Shown: positions 27,345-37,929, counted from the stretch's first letter. The stretch: 64,000 bases of DNA from Brevundimonas nasdae (GCF_016654005.1 NZ_JAEPWN010000012.1:38290-102289), one strand, 5' to 3'. Numbers and translations: made by a program. The notes: generated from the letters alone by a model not told the origin.

Positions 27345-27775
27345 TCCGATACGCCCTGAAATGCGACCAGACTCACGGCTTCGAAGCCTGGTTCGGTTCG
27401 TCTTCCGACTATGACGATCAGGCCGCCCGCGGATTGGTGGAGTGTCCGTTCTGCGGCTCTCGCGCGGTTGAGAAGGCCGTCATGGCCCCGTCTATCAGCG
27501 GCACGAAGAAGTCCGGCCCTGCGCCCGATGTGGCGTCCAAGGTGCAGTCGATGATGATGGAGGCCGCCCGCGAGGTGCGCGCCCATGTCGAGGCCAACTT
27601 CGACTATGTCGGCGACAGCTTCGCCCGCGAGGCCCGCGACATCCACGAAGGCAAGTCCGAGAAGCGCGAAATCTATGGCGAGGCCACGCCCGCCGAGGTC
27701 AAGAAGCTGAAGGAGGACGGGGTGCCCGTCTCGGCCCTGCCTGACGCCCCGCCGGACCCGTCCAAGGTCAACTGA
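27341..27775 (+). CDS. DUF1178 family protein
   Basis: The 144-aa protein opens MIRYALKCDQTHGFEAWFGSS and has a zinc-ribbon-like Cys set (C8, then CPFCGS). This matches DUF1178, a small alphaproteobacterial family commonly found after the nitrilase-like amidase and glutaredoxin. Function is unknown. Its ATG overlaps the amidase stop. The AraC regulator begins 2 bases after its stop. Confidence 0.92.
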   Translation: MIRYALKCDQTHGFEAWFGSSSDYDDQAARGLVECPFCGSRAVEKAVMAPSISGTKKSGPAPDVASKVQSMMMEAAREVRAHVEANFDYVGDSFAREARDIHEGKSEKREIYGEATPAEVKKLKEDGVPVSALPDAPPDPSKVN

Positions 27776-27777
27776 TC

Positions 27778-28614
27778 ATGACCTCGGGGGAGGCGGCGAG
27801 ATCAGAAGATCGCTATCAGGAGTTCGCGCCGCCCGCGGCCCTGCGTCCCTTCGTCCGTGTGATCTGGACCTATGCCGCGCCAAATCCCTCGCCGACCATC
27901 CAGCGGATCGCACCGGATGGCTGTCCCGAGCTGATCTTCGATCTGGGCGCGCCCTATGCCGAACAGGATGCGGACGGGACGTTTCGGCTGCAGCCGTCCG
28001 CCCTGTTCGCCGGTCAGATGACCCGGCCCCTGGTCATGCACCCGACAGGCCCGACCGAACTGGCCGCCATCCGCTTCGAGCCGGACGGGGCGCGAGGATT
28101 TCTGGGTTGCCCGCTGAGCGATGCGACCGACCGGCGTCTGGACATGGTCGAGCGGCTGGCCGGATTCGCCCCGCCGCCGGGCGATCCCGCCGGTCAGGCC
28201 GCCGCCTTTGTTTCATGGCTGGAGGATCAGAGACGCGGGGCGGACTGGACCATCAACCCGCTGGTCCGCGCCGAAGTGCAGGCCGCGGCCGCCGAACAAC
28301 CCGCCCCCGTTCGCGCGCCCAGCGAACAGCGCGCCCTGCAACGCCGGTTCACCGACAGGGTCGGCGTATCGCCGCGCCTGCTGCGTTCAATCTTTCGGTT
28401 CCGCCGCATTTTCGACCACGCGGCCCACCCGGCCGAGGCGCTGAACTGGCTGGAGGCGGGGCTGGAGGCCGGATATTTCGACCAGCCGCAGATGGCGCGA
28501 GATTTCCGCCGCTTTCTGGGCTGCACCGCCACCGACTGGGCGCGCGAGCAGCACGAGCTGGCCCGCGTCATCGCGTCGCAAACCTACAAGCCGCAGCACG
28601 GCACCTCGTTGTAG
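27778..28614 (+). CDS. AraC family transcriptional regulator
   Basis: The 278-aa protein has an N-terminal DUF6597-type sensor domain (about residues 12-110; IAPDGCPELIFDLG) and a C-terminal HTH_18 (about 180-270; RRFTDRVGVSPRLLRSIFRFRRIF, then AGYFDQPQMARDFRRFLGCTATDW). It is in the same direction as the two genes following it, so it may regulate them. The start ATG is 2 bases after the DUF1178 stop. Confidence 0.9.
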   Translation: MTSGEAARSEDRYQEFAPPAALRPFVRVIWTYAAPNPSPTIQRIAPDGCPELIFDLGAPYAEQDADGTFRLQPSALFAGQMTRPLVMHPTGPTELAAIRFEPDGARGFLGCPLSDATDRRLDMVERLAGFAPPPGDPAGQAAAFVSWLEDQRRGADWTINPLVRAEVQAAAAEQPAPVRAPSEQRALQRRFTDRVGVSPRLLRSIFRFRRIFDHAAHPAEALNWLEAGLEAGYFDQPQMARDFRRFLGCTATDWAREQHELARVIASQTYKPQHGTSL

Positions 28615-28645
28615 GACCGGAGCCGGAACGAGGGGAGACACGACC

Positions 28646-29110
28646 ATGCTGACGGTCCTGATGATGAGCGCCGCCCTGCAGGCCGAGACGCGGCCCGACC
28701 TGGGCTGGATGTCCGGCTACTGGCTGGCCTGCGATCCCGGCCGCGAGGTGTCCGAGGTCTGGACCGATCCGCGTCTGTCGCTGATGACCGGCATGACCGT
28801 GACGGTGCGGGACGGCCGCGTCGGTTATGAACAGTCGCGCATCGCCCCTGTCGGGCCAGCGCCGGACGCGCCCTTCGCCTATTTCGCCCAGCCGGACGGC
28901 CAGCCCGTGACCGTCTTCCCCGTCGTCGCCTCAAGCGACCGCCGCGTCGTTTTCGAGCAGGCGGCGGACGACGACTTTCCCAAGCGGATCGTCTATGAAC
29001 GCGACGGTGATGTGCTGTCCGCCCGGATCGAGGGCGAGATCGGCGGCGAGACGAGGACTGTAAGGTGGCGATTCAACAAGGCGGAGCTGAACAGCCGCTG
29101 TCCGGCCTGA
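28646..29110 (+). CDS. DUF6265 family protein
   Basis: The 154-aa product has the DUF6265 pattern LGWMSGYWLACDPGREVSEVW, then repeated beta strands (TGMTVTVRDGRVGYEQ), in a lipocalin-like layout. The N-terminus is short and hydrophobic (MLTVLMMSAALQAE), compatible with a truncated signal peptide. The ribosome binding site GGGGAG lies 12 bases before the ATG. Its 3' end overlaps the GNAT gene by 46 bases in another frame. Confidence 0.75.
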   Translation: MLTVLMMSAALQAETRPDLGWMSGYWLACDPGREVSEVWTDPRLSLMTGMTVTVRDGRVGYEQSRIAPVGPAPDAPFAYFAQPDGQPVTVFPVVASSDRRVVFEQAADDDFPKRIVYERDGDVLSARIEGEIGGETRTVRWRFNKAELNSRCPA

Positions 29111-29598
29111 ACTGGCGCCCCATGCGGCCCGACGACATCGAGGCCGTGGTCAATGTGGCCCGCGTGTCTTTTCCCGATCATTTCGAGGACCAGGCCTGTT
29201 TCGAAAACCGGCTGGCCCTTTATCCGCGCGGCTGTTTCGTTCTGGCCGACGACGGTCCGGCCAAAGGCTATCTGATCGCCTATCCGTGGCGCGACGCCTC
29301 GGCCCCGCCGCTGAACACGGTGATCGAGGGCCTGCCCGCCGAGCCGACCCTGATCTATCTGCACGATCTGGCGCTTCACCCCGAGGCGCGCGGCGGCGGG
29401 GTCACCGGGGCCATCGTCGAACGCCTGGCCGAACAGGCGACAGAGGACGGCTGGCCCGCCATCGCCCTGGTCGCCGTCAACGACGCCGCCCGTTTCTGGA
29501 GCCGTCATGGCTTCGAACTGGTCGAGGCCGAAGGCATGGCCGAGAAACTGGCCAGCTACGGCGACGACGCCCGCTATATGGTCAGACCTCTGGCCTGA
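29065..29598 (+). CDS. GNAT family N-acetyltransferase
   Basis: The 177-aa protein has a GNAT fold: LNWRPMRPDDIEAVVNVAR, the core strand TLIYLHDLALHPEARGGGVTG (split as TLIYLHDLALHP and EARGGGVTG) with an acetyl-CoA loop close to the R/QxxGxG/A form, and FWSRHGFELVE. It starts at GTG 29065, inside the DUF6265 gene; an ATG at 29122 would cut the first strand. Its end overlaps the facing AAA ATPase gene by 17 bases. The substrate is unknown. Confidence 0.85.
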   Translation: MAIQQGGAEQPLSGLNWRPMRPDDIEAVVNVARVSFPDHFEDQACFENRLALYPRGCFVLADDGPAKGYLIAYPWRDASAPPLNTVIEGLPAEPTLIYLHDLALHPEARGGGVTGAIVERLAEQATEDGWPAIALVAVNDAARFWSRHGFELVEAEGMAEKLASYGDDARYMVRPLA

Positions 29599-30121
29599 CC
29601 TGCTCCAGGATGAAGGCGACCCGGGCCTCGACCGAGGCCTGGGGCAACTCGATCAACTCATAGCCAAAACGGGGATAGACTGCGCGCATGACGTCATGGG
29701 TGCGGCGCGCCTCATCCAGATCCTGACGACGTTCCGCGTCTTGGCCGAATATCTCGGGCCAGACCGGCGCGATGAAGACACGTCGCGCATACCTGAACTC
29801 CCGCGCCGCTGTCAGCAGATGATGCGGCGGCGGCAAACCGCACAATTCCAGATAGCCCACCACATCAGGCAGGCCCCGGTCATGGAACACGACCTCAGGC
29901 GAGGAAGCTGACGCCCCGTGCGCCTCAAGATCGTGGTCCAGCATCAGTTCCGCAAACAGGGTCCGGTCGCGCCAGGGCAGCGCCTGCCCGTCGATGACCG
30001 TCTGGCGGCGAATGACGGCCCGCCCGGCTTCCGACTGGACATGATGTCCCGCAGCAGCAAGCGCCTCGATCAAGGTGGTCTTGCCCGACCCCGGCCCGCC
30101 GGTGACGACAACGCCGGTCAT
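29582..30121 (-). CDS. AAA_28-type P-loop ATPase/kinase
   Basis: The 179-aa protein has Walker [15 protein letters not shown] at the N-terminus, [19 protein letters not shown] and a helical lid [19 protein letters not shown]. It belongs to the AAA_28 group of small P-loop proteins related to NadR-like nucleotide kinases. Its ATG overlaps the ubiG stop by 4 bases (ATGA), so it is translated with ubiG. The substrate is not known. Confidence 0.85.
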   Translation of the reverse strand: MTGVVVTGGPGSGKTTLIEALAAAGHHVQSEAGRAVIRRQTVIDGQALPWRDRTLFAELMLDHDLEAHGASASSPEVVFHDRGLPDVVGYLELCGLPPPHHLLTAAREFRYARRVFIAPVWPEIFGQDAERRQDLDEARRTHDVMRAVYPRFGYELIELPQASVEARVAFILEQVRPEV

Positions 30122-30936
30122 GATCCGGGCGTGACCACCATCATATAGTTGATGCCCGCGTCGTCGGTCTGGCTCCAGCGGTCGTTCAGCGGGTCGTAGT
30201 TGAGGCCGTACGGGCCTTCGACCGTTACAGGCTCCTGCGACAGCATCTGGCGGATTTCGTCGGGCTTGAGGAACTGACGCCAGTCGTGGGTTCCGGCAGG
30301 CACCCAGCGCAGGATGTATTCGGCGGCGATCTTGCCCAGAGCCAGCGACTTCAGGGTGCGGTTCAGGGTGGCCACCATCATGACGCCGTCCGGCTTCACC
30401 AGCCGCGAACAGGCGCGAACGAAGGCCTCTGGGTCGGCGACGTGTTCGATCACCTCCATCGTCAGCACCACGTCGAAGGGACCGACGCCCTCGCCCTCGA
30501 TCTGTTCGACGGTGGCGGCGCGATAGGCGATGTCCAGACCCACCATGTCGGCGTGGGCGCGGGCGGTGCCGATATTCTCGGACGAGGCGTCCACCGCCAT
30601 GACGGTGAAGCCCATGCGCCGCATCGGCTCGGCGATCAGGCCGCCGCCGCAGCCGACGTCGAGCAAGGTCAGCCCCTCGAAGGGGCTGCGCGCCTTCGGA
30701 TCGCGGCCCAGACGCGCGCAAAGCTGCTCGCGGATCAGTTTCAGACGCGCCGGATTGAACCGGTGCAGCGGGGCGAAGGGGCCATGCGCGTCCCACCATT
30801 CGGCCGCCTGGGCCGAGAACCGAGCGACGTCGGCAGGGTCAATCGATGCGCCAAACGCGCCCTCAGGCGAATTTTGCGAAAAACCATGCCCTTCACGGGG
30901 TAGGCGAGACGGGGCGGCGCCGTTAGAAGCGGTCAT
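30118..30936 (-). CDS. ubiG: Ubiquinone O-methyltransferase UbiG (bifunctional)
   Basis: UbiG carries out both O-methylations of ubiquinone synthesis. The 272-aa protein has the SAM loop [44 protein letters not shown], and the [13 protein letters not shown] and [21 protein letters not shown] segments typical of the family. The start is the ATG at 30936. It is divergent from lysC with a 56-base gap, which is the usual alphaproteobacterial order. Confidence 0.96.
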   Translation of the reverse strand: MTASNGAAPSRLPREGHGFSQNSPEGAFGASIDPADVARFSAQAAEWWDAHGPFAPLHRFNPARLKLIREQLCARLGRDPKARSPFEGLTLLDVGCGGGLIAEPMRRMGFTVMAVDASSENIGTARAHADMVGLDIAYRAATVEQIEGEGVGPFDVVLTMEVIEHVADPEAFVRACSRLVKPDGVMMVATLNRTLKSLALGKIAAEYILRWVPAGTHDWRQFLKPDEIRQMLSQEPVTVEGPYGLNYDPLNDRWSQTDDAGINYMMVVTPGS

Positions 30937-30992
30937 GACGCGAGGGATGGACCTTCGCGGCTTCTCACGCAAGCAGGGGGCGGATCGCCACG

Positions 30993-32312
30993 ATGACGCG
31001 GCCTAATTCTTCACGACCAGAGACAACGCAGCCTGTCGCAGCGGGCGGCGAGACCAAACGGTTGGTGATGAAATTCGGCGGCACCTCGATGGGCGACCTG
31101 GAGCGCATCCGTCGCGCCGCCCGGATCATCGCTGCCGAAGCCGCTTCGGGCAAGAAGGTCGCCGTGGTCGTCTCGGCCATGGCGGGCAAGACCAATGAAC
31201 TGGTCGCCTGGACCGACGGCGCAGGCCCTGCCGCCGCCGGCCTGCCGCTGAGCGACGACGAATATGACGTGGTGGTCGCCTCGGGCGAACAGGTCACGTC
31301 CGGCCTGCTGGCCATCACCCTGCGCAACATGGGTCTGAACGCGCGCTCGTGGATGGGCTGGCAGGTGCCGATCATCACCGACGACGCCCACGCCCGCGCC
31401 CGCATCATCGACATTCCCGGTGAGAAGCTGGCTGCCGCCGTCGATTCCGGCGAGATCGCCATCGTCCCCGGTTTCCAGGGCGTCACGACCGACGGCAAGA
31501 TCACCACCCTGGGCCGGGGCGGCTCCGACACCTCGGCCGTCGCCGTCGCCGCCGCCATCGGCGCGCCCTGCGACATCTACACCGACGTGGACGGCGTCTA
31601 TACGACCGACCCGCGCATCGAAAGCCGCGCGCGGCGCCTGAACAAGGTCTCCTACGAGGAGATGCTGGAGATGGCGTCCCTGGGCGCCAAGGTGCTGCAG
31701 ACCCGCTCGGTCGAACTGGCCATGGCCAAGCAGGTGCCGGTGCGCGTGCTGTCCAGCTTTATTGAACCCGACGCTAATGGCGTCATGCCCGACAAGGGCG
31801 GAACCCTGATCTGCGACGAGGAGGAGATCTTGGAGAAACGCATCGTGTCCGGTGTGACCATGAGCCGTGACGAAGCCCGCATCACCCTGCTGGGTCTGGC
31901 CGACCGTGTGGACGCGCCCGCCGACGTCTTCACCCGTCTGGCCGAGGCCAACGTCAATGTCGACATGATCGTCCAGAGCCAGGCCCGCACTGCGGGCACG
32001 GTCAACCTGACCTTCACGACCGGCCGCCGCGACGCCGTGCGCGCCGCCGAACTGATGACCGCCGCCAAGGAGCAGCTCAGCTTCGAGGAAATCCGCGTCG
32101 ATGAAGACGTGGCCAAGGTGTCCGTCGTCGGCGTCGGCATGCGCAGCCACGCAGGCGTCGCCCAGCTGATGTTCCAGGCGCTGGCCGACAAGGGCGTGAA
32201 ATTCCAAGCGATTTCGACCTCAGAAATCAAAATCAGCGTTTTGATCGACGCCGCCTATGCCGAATTGGCCGTGCGCGCCCTACATTCGGCCTACGGTCTG
32301 GACGCGGTCTAG
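30993..32312 (+). CDS. lysC: Aspartate kinase LysC
   Basis: LysC makes aspartyl phosphate, the first step to lysine, threonine and methionine. The 439-aa protein has the kinase opening [15 protein letters not shown], the ADP site [12 protein letters not shown] and [15 protein letters not shown], followed by two ACT domains (about residues 285-435; [19 protein letters not shown]) that would bind the feedback effector. The N-terminus is longer than usual by about 23 residues (Ser/Thr-rich), so an internal start is possible. Its stop codon lies inside the first dispersed repeat. Confidence 0.96.
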   Translation: MTRPNSSRPETTQPVAAGGETKRLVMKFGGTSMGDLERIRRAARIIAAEAASGKKVAVVVSAMAGKTNELVAWTDGAGPAAAGLPLSDDEYDVVVASGEQVTSGLLAITLRNMGLNARSWMGWQVPIITDDAHARARIIDIPGEKLAAAVDSGEIAIVPGFQGVTTDGKITTLGRGGSDTSAVAVAAAIGAPCDIYTDVDGVYTTDPRIESRARRLNKVSYEEMLEMASLGAKVLQTRSVELAMAKQVPVRVLSSFIEPDANGVMPDKGGTLICDEEEILEKRIVSGVTMSRDEARITLLGLADRVDAPADVFTRLAEANVNVDMIVQSQARTAGTVNLTFTTGRRDAVRAAELMTAAKEQLSFEEIRVDEDVAKVSVVGVGMRSHAGVAQLMFQALADKGVKFQAISTSEIKISVLIDAAYAELAVRALHSAYGLDAV

Positions 32313-32373
32313 AGCATGATCGTTTTTGACGGCGCCGCTTCGCGGTTCCGACAGAAGCGTGAATCATGCTCTC
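32309..32373. repeat. Dispersed palindromic repeat, copy 1
   Basis: The outer arms AGAGCATGAT (32311-32320) and ATCATGCTCT (32363-32372) pair perfectly. The interior includes GCGGTTCCGACAGAAGCGTG, which is the reverse complement of part of the copy at 49958-50021. It starts at the lysC stop codon. In these families such elements act as mRNA hairpins or terminators; here that is inferred. Confidence 0.8.
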
Positions 32374-32382
32374 GCATAAATC

Positions 32383-32446
32383 TGGAGCCTGATTCACCGC
32401 ATCGACGGAATCGCGCAGCGATTCCATCTCTGCGGATCAGGCTCTA
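32383..32446. repeat. Dispersed palindromic repeat, variant copy 2
   Basis: GAGCCTGAT (32385-32393) pairs with ATCAGGCTC (32436-32444), and an inner GGAATCG / CGATTCC pair (32408-32414 with 32419-32425) makes a second stem. It follows copy 1 after about 10 bases and shares its GAGC-TGAT-C ends, but differs inside. With copy 1 it fills most of the lysC-ptsP gap of 240 bases. Confidence 0.7.
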
Positions 32447-32552
32447 GGTTCGGGCGGACGCTGCGGCGTCTTGATGGGAGGCGCGCCGCAACTTCGGCGC
32501 GCTATGATATGACGGACAGCGGGCGCCTCGGCGCCGAAGCGCGGGAGCCACC

Positions 32553-34829
32553 ATGCCGGTAGGCGGCGTAATGACCAGGGGACCTCGCATCCTCCTGCGC
32601 CAGATCCGTGAGGCTCTGGGCGGGGCCGGTGCGGGCGCCACGCCGGCTCAGGATCGCCTGAACATGGTGGTGCAGATCATCGCCCGCTCGATGGTCGCCG
32701 AAGTCTGTTCGATCTACTTGCGCCGCGCCTCTGGCGAGCTTGAGCTGTTCGCCACCGAGGGTCTGAACCCGGAAGCCGTCCACAATACCCGGCTGCGGCC
32801 CGGCGAGGGTCTGGTGGGTGAAGTGGCCCGCATGGCCCAGCCGATCAGCCTGTCGGACGCGCCTGCCCACCCCAGCTTCTCCTACCGTCCGGAAACCGGC
32901 GAAGACCCGTATCACGCCTTCCTCGGCGCGCCCCTGCTGCGCGGCGGGCGGGCCATCGGGGTTCTGGTCGTCCAGAACCGCACCGAGCGTCGCTATGACG
33001 AGGAAGAGGTCGAGGACATCCAGACCATCGCCATGGTCCTGTCCGAGACGGTGGCGTCCGGCGAACTGCTGGATCAAGACGAACTGCGCGACGTCGAACT
33101 GGCGCCCCACCGGCCCGAACGGCTGAAGGGTCAGAAGTTCGCGGACGGTCTGGCCTTTGGTCAGGTGGTGCTGCACGAGGCCCCCCTGGCGCCCGAGCAA
33201 CTGCTCAGCGACGACCCGGCCCTGGAGGAGGCGCGGCTGAAGCTGGCGCTGGCCTCGTTGAAGACCGGGCTGGACGCCATGCTGGACAAGGGCCAGGGCC
33301 TGGCCGGTCCCTCGTTCGAGGTGCTGGAAACCTATCGAATGTTCGCCGACGACCGGGGCTGGAACCGGTCACTGGAAGAGGCGGTGCGCAATGGCCTGAC
33401 GGCGGAAGCCTCGGTGGACCGTGTCAGGAACGAACACCGCGCCCGCTTCGCCCAGGCGCGCGACCCCTATATCCGCGAGCGGCTGCACGATTTCGAAGAC
33501 CTGGCCAATCGCCTGCTGCGCGTGCTGGCGGGTGACAAGCCGGGCGAGCGCGAACTGCCCGACGACGCCATTCTGGTGGCCCGGAACCTGGGCCCCGCCG
33601 ACCTGCTGGAATATCCGCGCGACAAGCTGAAGGGCCTGTTGCTGGAGGAAGGCTCGGCCGCCAGCCACGCCGCCATCGTGGCCCGTGCGCTGCAGATCCC
33701 TTGCGTCGGGCGCCTGCAGGGACTGCGCGACCGCCTGTCGGAAGGCGACATGGTCATCGCCGACGGCGAGACGGGCGAGGCCTATCTGCGCCCCCGCCCC
33801 GACATGCTGGAGGCTGTGCAGTCGCGCATGGCCGTGCGCGAGCAGCGTCAGGCCGAGTTCGCCCAGTTGCGCGATGTTCCGGCGGTGACGCTGGACGGCC
33901 AGCGCATCACGGTCCTGACCAACGCCGGTCTGGCCGTCGATCTGGAGAACATGGTCGAGACGGGCGCCGAGGGCATCGGCCTGTTCCGCACCGAGTTCCA
34001 GTTCATGGTGTCCGACGAACTGCCGCGACTGGACGCCCAGACGGCGCTTTACAAGCTGGTGCTGGACGCGGCGGGCGACAAGCCGGTGACGTTCCGCACC
34101 CTGGACATCGGCGGCGACAAGGTGCTGCCCTATCTGGAATCGGAGCGGGAGGAGAACCCGGCCCTGGGTCGGCGCGCCATCCGTCTGGGTCTGGACCGGC
34201 CTTCGCTGTTGCGGATGCAGTTGCGCGCCCTGCTGACGGCGGGCGCGGGGCGAGAACTGCGCGTCATGTTCCCGATGATCGCCACGGTGGACGAGTTCCG
34301 GGCCGCGCGCGAACTGGTCGACATCGAGTGCGAATGGGCCAAGCGCCGGGGTCGCCCCTTGCCGGCCCTGCTGCGCGTCGGGGCCATGATCGAATGCCCG
34401 TCGCTGCTGTGGCACTTGGACGCCCTCTTGCCTCTGACCGACTTCGTGTCGATCGGCACCAACGACCTGTTCCAGTATATGTACGCCGCCGACCGCACCA
34501 ATCCGCTGGTGTCGGACCGCTATGACCCGCTGTCGCCGCCTGCGCTGCGGGCGCTGCAGACCATCCAGAAGGCCTGCGCCGACACCGGCACGCCGGTTTC
34601 GATCTGCGGCGAACTGGCGGGGCGGCCCTTGGAGGCCTTCGCCTTGATCACCCTGGGCTTCACGCGCCTGTCGGCCCCGGCGGGCGGCGTGGGTCCGGTC
34701 AAGCGCATGATCCTGTCGGCGGACCTGAAGGCGGCGAAGCGGGGGATGGCCAATCTGCTGAACCTGTCGACCGGCTCGGTGCGCAACGAACTTCAGTCCC
34801 TGGCCCGCAAGCTGAACATCGCGGTCTGA
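32553..34829 (+). CDS. ptsP: Phosphoenolpyruvate-protein phosphotransferase PtsP (EI-Ntr)
   Basis: The 758-aa enzyme I of the nitrogen-type PTS transfers phosphate from PEP to NPr. It has an N-terminal GAF domain (about residues 25-170), the EI helical domain, the phospho-His in EGSAASHAAIVARALQIPCVG (split here as EGSAASHAAIV and ARALQIPCVG), and the PEP-binding TIM barrel (GIGLFRTEFQFM, FVSIGTNDLFQYM, CGELAGRP). The ribosome binding site GGAG lies 6 bases before the ATG at 32553. In Caulobacterales EI-Ntr links nitrogen state to (p)ppGpp; that is family knowledge. It follows lysC, the common order. Confidence 0.96.
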   Translation: MPVGGVMTRGPRILLRQIREALGGAGAGATPAQDRLNMVVQIIARSMVAEVCSIYLRRASGELELFATEGLNPEAVHNTRLRPGEGLVGEVARMAQPISLSDAPAHPSFSYRPETGEDPYHAFLGAPLLRGGRAIGVLVVQNRTERRYDEEEVEDIQTIAMVLSETVASGELLDQDELRDVELAPHRPERLKGQKFADGLAFGQVVLHEAPLAPEQLLSDDPALEEARLKLALASLKTGLDAMLDKGQGLAGPSFEVLETYRMFADDRGWNRSLEEAVRNGLTAEASVDRVRNEHRARFAQARDPYIRERLHDFEDLANRLLRVLAGDKPGERELPDDAILVARNLGPADLLEYPRDKLKGLLLEEGSAASHAAIVARALQIPCVGRLQGLRDRLSEGDMVIADGETGEAYLRPRPDMLEAVQSRMAVREQRQAEFAQLRDVPAVTLDGQRITVLTNAGLAVDLENMVETGAEGIGLFRTEFQFMVSDELPRLDAQTALYKLVLDAAGDKPVTFRTLDIGGDKVLPYLESEREENPALGRRAIRLGLDRPSLLRMQLRALLTAGAGRELRVMFPMIATVDEFRAARELVDIECEWAKRRGRPLPALLRVGAMIECPSLLWHLDALLPLTDFVSIGTNDLFQYMYAADRTNPLVSDRYDPLSPPALRALQTIQKACADTGTPVSICGELAGRPLEAFALITLGFTRLSAPAGGVGPVKRMILSADLKAAKRGMANLLNLSTGSVRNELQSLARKLNIAV

Positions 34830-35008
34830 CACGCGTTTGACGGGAACCGCGTTGCTGGCGAGACCGGATTAGTTTATCCACGAAAGGGCAATTCAGGCGC
34901 AGCCGCCAGAGGCGCGGCCCGTTTTCATGACATCTTATCCGGTGGGACCTTTTGAGTACGGCGCGAGAAACCGTTCCGAATACGGGGCCGATTTTGGAGG
35001 CGGACGTC

Positions 35009-36073
35009 ATGGCGCGGGATAAGGGGCCCGCCGTCGACGCGCCCGACCACGCCGCACATCATCCTGACCACTCCATCGACGAGGCGGCGAACCTGGGTCT
35101 GGCCCTGCGCCACGCCCGCGCCCAGTCCGGCAAGACGCTGGCGATCCTGGCCGCCGAGACCAAGGTCAATGCGCGTTTTCTGACGGCGTTGGAGCAGAAC
35201 GACTGGTCCTCCCTGCCCTCGCGCGTTTTCGCGGTCGGCTATGTGCGCGCCTACGCCGGGGCGCTGGGCCTGGACGAACAACTGGCCGTCGAACGGTTCA
35301 AACGCGAAAGCCCCGACACCTCCGTGCCGCTGAAGGCGCCGGTGGGCATCGCCTTCGAGGACGTCAAACGCAATACGCCGCGCATCATGGCCGGCGTCAT
35401 CATCGCCGCCGTGGCCATCGTCGGCTGGAACGTGTTCCAGCGCATCAGCCGGGTTCAGGCGCCGCATCCGTCAGACATCGCCACCCTGCCCAACACCTGG
35501 GCCCAGGGCGCAGCCTCCGCCCACGAGATGGACCTGGGCGCCCCGCGCGCGGCGCCCCAGGATCAGACCACGCCCGCTCCCTACATCACGCGCGGGCTGG
35601 AGGCGGAGCTGACCGGCGTTGATCCGAACGATCCCGCATCAGGCGACGCCGCCCCTGCGCCAGCGGCGACGGTGCAGAAGGCCTTCAACCCGCGCGGCGC
35701 CGTCTATGGCGCCCCGGCCAACGCCTCTCAGGTCGTGATCCAGGCCAAGAAGCCCGGCGCCTTCGTCGTGCGGATGGGCAGCGACCGCGTGCTGTTCGCG
35801 CGGCAAATGGCGGCGGGCGAAGCCTGGCGGGCGCCGCTGGGCGTGTCGGCGACCATCGACGTGTCGGACCCGACGGCCTTCGACGTCTATCTGAATGGCG
35901 AGCTGGGCGGGGCCCTGCCTGCGCTGCAGACGTCCCTGGCGCAACTGAACGCGCGCGCCGGTCAAGCCAACCGCGAAGCCTCTGCGCCCGCGCCCCAGCC
36001 ACGCCCCCAGGCCGCCGCGCCGCGCCCTGTCACCGTGACCTCCGGCCCCCGCCCCTACACCCCGCAGCCCTAA
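35009..36073 (+). CDS. RodZ-like HTH membrane protein
   Basis: The 354-aa protein has an N-terminal HTH_25 domain (about residues 28-105; [25 protein letters not shown] split as [13 protein letters not shown] and [12 protein letters not shown]), one TM helix (about 128-148; [17 protein letters not shown]), an Ala/Pro-rich periplasmic linker and a C-terminal DUF4115 domain (about 240-320; [20 protein letters not shown]). This is the RodZ domain order, a cytoskeleton partner of MreB. The ATG at 35009 has GGAGG 8 bases upstream; a TTG at 34952 would add 19 residues. It precedes ispG. Confidence 0.88.
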   Translation: MARDKGPAVDAPDHAAHHPDHSIDEAANLGLALRHARAQSGKTLAILAAETKVNARFLTALEQNDWSSLPSRVFAVGYVRAYAGALGLDEQLAVERFKRESPDTSVPLKAPVGIAFEDVKRNTPRIMAGVIIAAVAIVGWNVFQRISRVQAPHPSDIATLPNTWAQGAASAHEMDLGAPRAAPQDQTTPAPYITRGLEAELTGVDPNDPASGDAAPAPAATVQKAFNPRGAVYGAPANASQVVIQAKKPGAFVVRMGSDRVLFARQMAAGEAWRAPLGVSATIDVSDPTAFDVYLNGELGGALPALQTSLAQLNARAGQANREASAPAPQPRPQAAAPRPVTVTSGPRPYTPQP

Positions 36074-36134
36074 TCAACGAAGTGATGCGAGGGCCGTGGT
36101 CCCGCCGTCATCAACGGCCTATATGAGGGCCATC

Positions 36135-37289
36135 ATGAGCGACCACACGCACGTCCGACCCTGGCGCCACATCGAGCGCCGCAAGAGCCGCCAGATTCGC
36201 GTCGGCTCCGTCCTGGTGGGCGGCGACGCCCCGATCAGCGTCCAGTCGATGACCAATACGCCGACGGCCGACGCGGCGGCGACCATCGACCAGATCCGTC
36301 AACTGGAAGAGGCGGGCGCCGACATCGTGCGCGTGTCGTGCCCCGATGTGGAATCGACCGAGGCGTTCAAGATCATCGCGCGCGAGGCCAAGGTGCCCTT
36401 GGTCGCCGACATCCATTTCCACTACAAACGCGGCATCGAGGCGGCCCAGGCGGGCGCGGCCTGCCTGCGGATCAACCCCGGCAACATCGGCAGCCCCGAC
36501 CGCGTGCGCGAAGTCATCCAGGCCGCCAAGGATCACGGCTGCTCCATGCGGATCGGCGTCAACGCCGGATCGCTGGAGAAGGAGCTTCTGGAGAAGTACG
36601 GCGAGCCCTGCCCCGACGCCATGGTCGAGAGCGCGCTGAACCACGCCCGCATCCTGCAGGACCACGATTTCCACGAGTTCAAGATTTCGGTGAAGGCGTC
36701 TGACCCCTTCCTGACCGTCGCCGCCTATCAGCAGCTGGCCGACGCCATAGACTGCCCCCTGCACCTGGGCGTGACCGAGGCCGGGCCGCTGCGCACCGGC
36801 ACGATCAAGTCGGCCATCGGCATGGGCTCCATGCTGTGGGCGGGCATCGGCGACACCATCCGCGTGTCCCTGGCCGCCGATCCGGTCGAAGAGATCAAGG
36901 TCGGGTTCGACATTCTGAAGTCGCTGGGTCTGCGTCACCGCGGCGTGAACATCATCGCCTGCCCGTCCTGCGCGCGTCAGGGCTTCAACGTCATCGAGAC
37001 GGTCGCCCTGCTGGAAGAGAAACTGGCCCATATCTCCACGCCCATGAGCCTGTCGGTGATCGGCTGCGTTGTGAACGGCCCGGGCGAGGCCCTCTATACC
37101 GACATCGGCTTCACCGGCGGCGGCAAGGGCGCGGGCATGGTCTACCTGAACGGCAAGATCGCCCACAAACAGGCCAACGACGGCATGATCGACCACATCG
37201 TCGAACTGGTCGAAGAAAAGGCTGCAGAGCTGAACGCGGCCCGAGCTGCGCTGGAAGCCGCACCACCGGCGCTGGAGCCAGCAGAATAG
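36135..37289 (+). CDS. ispG: (E)-4-hydroxy-3-methylbut-2-enyl-diphosphate synthase IspG
   Basis: This 4Fe-4S enzyme catalyses the next-to-last step of the MEP isoprenoid pathway. The 384-aa protein has a TIM barrel with [14 protein letters not shown] and [14 protein letters not shown], and the cluster Cys in [11 protein letters not shown] and CVVNGPGEA. The start at 36135 has GAGGG about 6 bases upstream; a GTG at 36096 is unlikely. It follows the RodZ-like gene after a short gap. Confidence 0.97.
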   Translation: MSDHTHVRPWRHIERRKSRQIRVGSVLVGGDAPISVQSMTNTPTADAAATIDQIRQLEEAGADIVRVSCPDVESTEAFKIIAREAKVPLVADIHFHYKRGIEAAQAGAACLRINPGNIGSPDRVREVIQAAKDHGCSMRIGVNAGSLEKELLEKYGEPCPDAMVESALNHARILQDHDFHEFKISVKASDPFLTVAAYQQLADAIDCPLHLGVTEAGPLRTGTIKSAIGMGSMLWAGIGDTIRVSLAADPVEEIKVGFDILKSLGLRHRGVNIIACPSCARQGFNVIETVALLEEKLAHISTPMSLSVIGCVVNGPGEALYTDIGFTGGGKGAGMVYLNGKIAHKQANDGMIDHIVELVEEKAAELNAARAALEAAPPALEPAE

Positions 37290-37449
37290 CGGCTTAAAGC
37301 GCTCACCCAGCCGTCGTTCACCCTTCGATGATGCGCGGCGTCCATGCTGCGCGAAATAGCGTCGGTTCGCGATTGACGCAGGTTGCAGCGAATGCAACTG
37401 GAACGATTAGAGCCGTCAACTCGACGTGCTCCTATCGACTGAGGGGTCA

Positions 37450-37929
37450 ATGATTTCCACCATCAACGTGCGCTTTGGCGCGCGTGCGCTCATGCTTGCA
37501 GGCTTGGCGCTGTCTCTGCCTGCCTGCGCCACGATCACGCGTGGCACAACACAGCAATTCACTGTCGAAAGCACGCCGCCAGGCGCACGGGTGAGCACCT
37601 CCAACGGCTTCGAATGCGTCAGCACGCCCTGCACCTTCCGCATGCCACGCAAGGACCCGTTCCGCGTCACAGTGGCCCTGGACGGTTATGTCACCCAGAC
37701 CGTCGAGGTCACCAGCAGCGTTTCAGGCGCGGGTGGAACCGCGATGGCGGGCAACATACTGGTCGGCGGCCTGATCGGCGGCGCCGTGGACGCCACGTCC
37801 GGCGCCATGAATGATCTTAAGCCCAATCCGCTGCTCGTAACGCTGCAAACCCCGAGCCAGCAGGCCGCAAACCAGAACGCCGCGCCTGTCGTCGCAGAGC
37901 CCGCCGCCAATCCGGGAGCCAAGCCATGA
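37450..37929 (+). CDS. PEGA-like lipoprotein
   Basis: The 159-aa product has a signal peptide with a lipobox (LALSLPACATITRGT, acylated Cys about residue 23), then a PEGA-like strand motif (FTVESTPPGARVSTSNG, CTFRMPRKDPFRVTVALDGY), a Gly/Ala segment that could insert in a membrane (AMAGNILVGGLIGGAVDATSG) and an Ala/Pro/Asn tail. The start ATG has a GAGGGG ribosome binding site just upstream. It overlaps the next lipoprotein by 4 bases. The role is unknown; PEGA repeats often act in envelope binding. Confidence 0.8.
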   Translation: MISTINVRFGARALMLAGLALSLPACATITRGTTQQFTVESTPPGARVSTSNGFECVSTPCTFRMPRKDPFRVTVALDGYVTQTVEVTSSVSGAGGTAMAGNILVGGLIGGAVDATSGAMNDLKPNPLLVTLQTPSQQAANQNAAPVVAEPAANPGAKP

